This document shows, piece by piece, positions 59,041 through 64,000 of a DNA stretch of 64,000 nucleotides. The translations under genes and the position numbers were made by a program. The notes beneath the pieces are model-generated. The model was not told where the DNA came from. It did no database searches and was given only the letters and a program-made list of their open reading frames with translations. The DNA comes from Stemphylium vesicarium. Its lineage: Eukaryota; Ascomycota; Dothideomycetes; Pleosporales; Pleosporaceae. The DNA lies in NCBI GenBank assembly GCA_004380135.1, contig QXCR01000151.1, positions 1 to 64,000 on the forward strand, written 5' to 3'. Numbering within the stretch: position 1 is the stretch's first letter; every line of letters starts with the position of its first letter.

Positions 59041-62000
59041 AAATTCGTTTGATATAGTAAATAAAAAGCTTATTCCTATAAAAAGAGTACTTAGTATACC
59101 ACTACTTTGTAATGGTAAGCTAGTGAATGCGTGAGGTTTAGGTGGGCTATGTAATGCTCATTCTAATCCTGGAGCACATTTATCTTTAAGTATACGTAAG
59201 TAATCACTAAATAATTGAGGAACGGCTCAAGGGTATCCAAAGATAGCTTTACCTTTAACAAGTTGTAAGTATACAATATGTAAGAATAATGCTGTAGCAG
59301 CTACAGAGATTATAGAACCAATACTACTAATAAAGTTTCAACCTGTAAAAGCATCAGGATAATCACTAATTCTACGTGGCATACCTTGTAGACCTAAGAA
59401 ATGTTGAGGGAAAAAAGTTAAATTAACCCCGGTGAATAAAACTCAGAAATGAGCTTTAGAGTAAAGTAAGTTATAATCTAATCCTAAAATTTTAGGAATT
59501 CAGAAATATCATCCACTAAATAAGGCAAATACAGCACCCATACTTAAAACATAGTGGAAATGCAACTTAAAAAATCTAGATAGAATTGAATCTATACTTT
59601 TTAAATGTTGGACTATATCATTATCTGATTTTTTTTACAAAAGGTACTCTTTGTCATAAAGGATTCTTATATTGAATTCAATCTAATATAAATTCAGAAT
59701 ATATTTTAAACTCTAAACTTTCTTTAGGTTCATTTTTAAATTCTCTTATTTCAATAAATTTTTTAATTTTTGATATTCTATAGAATTTAAAATCTGAGTA
59801 TAATCTATTTTTCATGAAATATTCGTATAAGAATACCATACCTTTTACATTTTGGTATTTATATGATATAGAGTTATGAGATTTTCTAACTAGAACAGCG
59901 GGTGTATAATTCGGTATAACATTGTCTAAATTTAGTTTACTACTAAACTCGTTATTTTCAAATTCTAAGTTACATTCGATTCTATTTCCAGCATAGTTAT
60001 ATACAACAGTACCATCTGTGTCAACTAACCCTGCTAAATACGGGTCGTTTGGTTCAATATTGTAATTTGCTTCTTTATAATCTATGCCTAAATAATCGCA
60101 AGATTTTTTTAATCCTACTACTTTAAGTCTAATTAAACCATTAATATTATTAATTAAGAATAACATTTCCTCTTTTTTACTTATAATTCAGAGGGAGTGT
60201 GGTTTATTCTTATCAGATCTAATTCTACCTAAATGTAAAATATTTTGAATATAAGTTAATATTCTGATATCTCTGTTATGCAATTTAATTCTAATAGTCT
60301 TTAAAACTAACTTAGAATGAATTTTTCTAATATCAAAGTTACCATCTCCGTCTATAACACCAGCTAGTCATTTAAAAAACTCTTTTTTTGAAAGGTCTTC
60401 ACCTTTTAAATCAGATATTTGGCGTGTAGTCTCTGAGAATCCTTTACAGTTTTCTGCTGATTGTATGTCCGTATTTTTTAAAAACACAGGTTTGTTATCA
60501 TTTTCACTATATACAGTTAGAAATTTAAGGTTTCTATGGGCATCTATTTTAAAAAGATAATAATATAATATACATAGTAGACAACAACCTAGAAACATGG
60601 TTTCCAGCATATAGCCAAATGCGAAACAATCTAAAAGATTATTAAGGCCCAATTGAGCAACTACGTAGTAAGTATCGTGGAAGGCAATATCAAGTGATGC
60701 GTTCGCAAGAACAACTCCCGATACGAAAAAAAATATTCATTAATCTACTAATCTTTCATAACTAAATATATACTCTTTATAAGTACCACCTACTTTAGCG
60801 TTATTTTTAATAGTACTGTGTGATACGTTTAAGGCTCTTTGAGCATCCATTACACCCTCATATTTTCCAATAAAAATTTTATTTATATCATATACAAATA
60901 CTGCTTTTTTAATATGACTACTCTTATTAATTTCTTCTACTAATTGTTCAGATTCTTTTGAGTGCCAATGAGAAATTAAAGGTGTATCTGAGATATTATA
61001 AGGTATATTTACTAGGTATCATTCTCCTCTAAATAATTTTTGTTCTTTTATACTATCAACCAATGTTGAATGATTTGATTTAATTAACTTAGCTAGAGTT
61101 GTAACTGAAGGAAAAATAACTAATAACTCTTTAAATGAGTTGTAAACATAAACAGAATAAGCTGATTTAGCTTCAATAATCCTTATCTTACTTTCCATAG
61201 AATGACTTTTATTATAAAAAGGATTATTTTCACCTGTTACAGCCCTTGCTATTAAGCCTTTAGTATTATCACTATGTGTTCTATTCTTAGCTAACTCAGA
61301 TAGTAACTTTTTGGTTTCTTCAGTATGTATATAACCTAAAGAAGAAAAACCTTGCTTTAAAACATTGTAATAAGGTATAATATTTGCGATATAAAAAGTT
61401 TCTCTAGAAGTTAAAAATTCGGCTTCAACATATTCTAAAATTAAGAGAGAAAAATTTGAATAATCGTACTTAAGTAAAGATCTGGTAATAGGCATATTAG
61501 CATTTTGTTTACTTTTTAAAAAAGCCTTATTAAGGTAATTCCTCATTCTGGAATCTAATTTAATAGAACTTCCAACGTAAGAGTGCCCATTTATTTTGTT
61601 TATTAAACAGTAAACACCGGATCTATCTCTTTGTTCTTTTAGTATATTAACCCTATCTTCCTTTAGGTTATTATAAACTTTTACAGCCTCTAAATTTAGA
61701 GTATTATCTTGGTTACCTACCTTGTTATTCTGCTTATTACTCAAATAAGAGTAAGATCGAGTTATGGTTTTGTATACTAACGAGGGTTGTGTGGTAACAG
61801 AGATTAGAGAATTAAAGATTAATGAACATTTTTTTACTTGGACTATATTTTCTCGGAATGAACTCCGAGCGCTACGTGTAGTCTCTGAGGAACCCATGTG
61901 AATATTCTTGTAAAATATCCGTTGGTTTCCTGCTGGTTGTTCAAAATTATGCTTTTTAACTGAGATTAAATAAAACTCTAGTAGCGTAATTGTCAGAAGT

Positions 62001-62406
62001 TCCCAGCATATAGTAGTGAAATCTAAAAATAGAGGGAGAGCTATCAGGTTGTTATATAACCCTCCTATAGTAAACATAAATACAAAACCTAGTGCAAACA
62101 GTAATGATGGTATAAAGTGTAAAGAACCACCATAACAAGTTGCTAATCAGGAGAATATTTTAATTCCAGTTGGAACTGCAATAATTAACGTAGCAGCTGT
62201 GAAATACGCTCTTGTATCTACATCAAGACCTACTGTATACATGTGGTGACTTCAAACTACAAACCCTAAAATACCAATGGAACACATAGCGTATACCATA
62301 CCAAGGTATCCGAAAACGCTTTTGTTAGAGTTCGCTGAAATAGTCGTACTAATTATACCAAACCCAGGAATAATCAAAATGTAAACTTCTGGATGTCCAA
62401 AGAATC
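59038..62406 (-). CDS. cox1: Cytochrome c oxidase subunit 1 (3' part), running into cox2
   Basis: Catalytic complex IV subunit (heme a3-CuB). Visible exons: 62406-62059 ([39 protein letters not shown]), 60723-60656 ([20 protein letters not shown]) and 59562 onward ([20 protein letters not shown]). CuB/heme ligand His residues are present in GHPEVY, SHHMY and HFHY. The earlier exons are to the right of the window. The usual end ([20 protein letters not shown]) has no stop. It continues through a hydrophobic stretch ([13 protein letters not shown]) directly into cox2. TGA is Trp at the start of the first visible exon and in EWALHSPP. Confidence 0.93.
59563..60655 (-). other. Group I intron in cox1 (last intron)
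   Basis: Exon ends GTTGCT, intron ends AAGTTG before CATTTCC. Core strings (ACAATCAGCAGAAAACTG, TCTCAGAGACTACACG, GATATAGTCC at 59608) overlap the ORF ends. Confidence 0.85.
59621..60655 (-). CDS. LAGLIDADG endonuclease in the last cox1 intron
   Basis: 344 codons in frame with the exon, ending TAA at 59623-59621, reading several TGA codons. N-terminal 95 codons overlap the intron core ([15 protein letters not shown]). Motifs [12 protein letters not shown] (about 60369) and [12 protein letters not shown] (about 60040). Intact. Confidence 0.86.
60724..62058 (-). other. Group I intron in cox1 (second last)
   Basis: Exon ends GGAGGGT, intron ends TTTCG before TATCGGGAG (G-L-S-G). Core strings GAACAACCAGCAGGAAACC and CCTCAGAGACTACACG at about 61870-61950. 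Confidence 0.85.
60740..62058 (-). CDS. GIY-YIG endonuclease in cox1
   Basis: About 439 codons in frame with the exon, ending TAA at 60742-60740, through TGA near 61018. The first 75 codons overlap the core (EQPAGNQ, SSETTRS). Catalytic motif [19 protein letters not shown] (about 61600), [27 protein letters not shown], a NUMOD3-type stretch ([13 protein letters not shown]) and two helix-turn-helix-like tails ([36 protein letters not shown]). Intact. Confidence 0.86.
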
Positions 62407-63345
62407 CGTTTCTTCAAATTTAACTTATCTTTTAAAAAGCCTCTTATTAAATTCAGGTACCGGTAGTCTAAACTCCGGGCTTGTGTATCATACATCTATG
62501 ATAGAAGAAACCGACTGTACATTAAGCATCATTTCAGACACCCACCAGTGAACCAGTCTGTAGCGATCACTTAAATAACCGACGGTCTTTAAATGAGGAA
62601 CTTATTGACCGTATAGCACTAGCATCGCTAATATTTTTATTACTTTTCCTTTTATTTATAAAATACATTTAAAGTTTTATATAAAAGAATATAACCTTTA
62701 AACTTAAGAGTTGCAAGTAATACTTATATATATTAACTAAGTCCAGGTATATTCATATAAGAATATTCACTGTGTCAGATCTTAGATCTATTAACATCTG
62801 TCTTTATAGTTTCATAACTTGCACGTTAAACCTGGACTTTTTTTCCCTAGTATTTTGAATTTGTATTATTTGATTTATTCATCATCTTAGCTCTTTAAAT
62901 CATTTCTTGTCTTTTTGACTCATCTAAATGATCTTTATTAACAAGATTATTATATCTTTTCATACTTTATAAAGACTTTTTAGTATATAATATATATTTA
63001 TCAAAAAAAGGGGAGGACATGTTTACAACTGTTTATTCCACCTAATCTAAATTCATAAGTATTCTCTTCTTAATGTCTAGAAACAATCCCATTTTTAAAT
63101 AATACACTGAAATGCTCTAATACTGTTAGATTTATTTCTCACTTTTGAGAAATATTAAAGTTGAAACTAAATCCTCTTTTTTCACCAATTGAACAAGTAA
63201 AACAACCTTCTCCTAATTTTTTTTCTTTTGCTCATGGTTAGTTGTGTATTTAAGCAAAAGAAAAAAAAAATAAAGTGAAACCTACTAATCAAGTTAAAAA
63301 GTTTTCTGAAGGAATTTTATTATTTGGCAAATGAGTATTGTATTT
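62407..63345 (-). other. 3' part of a further cox1 group I intron
   Basis: Ends at c62407 (G on the minus strand) before GATTCTTTGG, completing a Trp codon with a T from an unseen exon. The 3' core at about 62510-62630 (AATGTACAGTCGG, GTTCACTGGTGGG, ACAGACTGG) matches nad5-i1 and cob-i3. No earlier cox1 exon was found up to 64000, so the 5' splice site lies beyond the window or the intron is split. Confidence 0.7.
62895..63345 (-). pseudogene. LAGLIDADG remnant split by a hairpin in its motif
   Basis: Minus strand: PSENFLTWLVGFT (about 63295) stops at a hairpin (63210-63265, TTTTCTTTTGC…GCAAAAGAAAA). The motif resumes as LGEGCFTCSIGEKRGFSF and FNISQKWEINLTVLEHFSV. A later frame change continues as FRLGGINSCKHVLPFFDKY. 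The insertion lies exactly between the hydrophobic helix and the acidic end of the first catalytic motif, so the enzyme is dead. Confidence 0.7.
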
Positions 63346-64000
63346 CTAATGAAATGCAATAAAACAAAAACAACTATTAAATGATACAGCACTATCTTGA
63401 AAATATAATCCTCAAGCTCTAGGTGCATCACAACTAATAGTGCAACCACAAACACAATTGCAATCACAAACACAACAGTAGACTAATCCTACACTTAGTA
63501 ACAAGATAAAAAAGTATAGTATTCCAGATGAATAATGATTAGCTGCAAAATTAAAGAATCTATCATATAGAACAGCAGAGTTTTTAGCTCTACGTATCAT
63601 AAGTAATAATCTAATTAAAAAGTATAGAACTGAAAATAACATACTAATAGTTAACATAATATGCTCACTTACTATATTAATTAACATAGTATAAATCTCT
63701 ATAATGAAAGGTGTACTAATAATAACTAAAGCAGATAAGACTAAAGGCATTATTGCACTGAAGAATGGTCTTAAATTCATTATCATACTTCTAACAAATG
63801 AAGACACTGTTAAACGACTAGTAGTTATAAAAAGACCTACACTTTCGTGATTAAGTAACGATTGAATAGATATCGGATTTGAGGGTCTCTGTGTTTGCGG
63901 CTGTGTTTGCGGCTGTGTTTGCGGCTGTGTTTGCGGCTGTGTTTGCGGCTGTGTTTGCGGCTGTGTTTGCGGCGGTGATTGCGGTTGAATAGGTAGCTGT
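63346..64000 (-). CDS. Unknown membrane ORF with QPQT repeats and cox2-like end (5' incomplete)
   Basis: Open from the right edge to TAG at 63348-63346, at least 217 codons. Order: PIQPQSPPQT then repeated QPQT units from a 12-base tandem repeat (63889-63984), a linker (RPSNPISIQSLLNHESVGLF), then four hydrophobic segments (PLVLSALVIISTPF, ISMLFSVLYFLIRLLLM, ILYFFILLLSVGLVY and an earlier one), a Cys run (CCVCDCNCVCGC), then SCDAPRAWGLYFQDSA, identical to the cox2 N-terminal motif, and a short divergent tail. TGA is read as Trp in that motif. Function unknown. It lies upstream of, or within, a cox1 intron. Confidence 0.6.
63889..63984 (-). repeat. 12-base tandem repeat coding for QPQT
   Basis: Seven perfect units of CTGTGTTTGCGG and one imperfect unit (CGGTGATTGCGG). 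On the minus strand each unit encodes Pro-Gln-Thr-Gln, in frame with the membrane ORF. GC content is much higher than around it. Confidence 0.9.

Overview
This window is a piece of a large, AT-rich fungal mitochondrial genome. TGA is read as tryptophan throughout (nad, cox, cob and atp6 frames run through in-frame TGA at conserved Trp positions, and a tRNA-Trp with anticodon UCA is present at 2615-2686). The sequences of atp6, cox2, cob and rps3, the presence of a free-standing rps3, the adjacent nad2-nad3 pair, the one-base nad4L/nad5 overlap, and genes on both strands all fit a basidiomycete, probably an agaricomycete. That placement is my inference from remembered family sequences, not from a database search.

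Layout. 1-386 is the end of nad6. 387-12850 holds 20 tRNA genes, the large rRNA gene (about 3735-7075), hairpin repeats, GC clusters and broken homing-endonuclease (HEG) genes. 12890-16740 is a zone of broken and chimeric copies of nad2 and nad3, including a block of unknown, foreign-looking coding sequence. 17450-21321 carries a drifting tRNA-Pro copy, atp6, tRNA-Cys, nad2 and nad3. 22093-28414 is cox3, cut by four group I introns, two of which flank a 9-base exon. 29185-30657 is rps3. Near 31.4 kb the coding strand switches to minus. In minus-strand reading order the rest is: cox1 (3' part only), cox2, cob (five introns), nad4, two Cys-rich ORFs, nad4L, nad5 (two introns) and nad1 (one intron).

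How it works together. The identified proteins are core subunits of complex I (nad1-6, 4L), complex III (cob), complex IV (cox1-3) and ATP synthase (atp6), plus a ribosomal protein, the large rRNA and most of the tRNAs needed to translate them. rns, atp8, atp9, the 5' part of cox1, tRNA-Tyr and tRNA-Leu(UAA) were not found and are presumably outside the window. The large size comes from 16 complete group I introns with LAGLIDADG or GIY-YIG HEGs, one further intron running towards the right edge, and a mobile-looking family of AT-rich hairpins that sits between genes and inside HEG genes.

Most unusual points: cox1 and cox2 form one uninterrupted reading frame; a short cox2-start-like motif recurs at the end of nad4 and of an unknown membrane ORF; two related Cys-rich, zinc-finger-like ORFs lie around nad4/nad4L; a roughly 180-base element with compensatory base changes recurs five times between minus-strand genes; and a HEG at the nad1 3' end is bracketed by a second copy of the nad1 tail. 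Splice sites were set by protein continuity and by the group I rule (exon ends in U, intron ends in G). All boundaries are hand-read.
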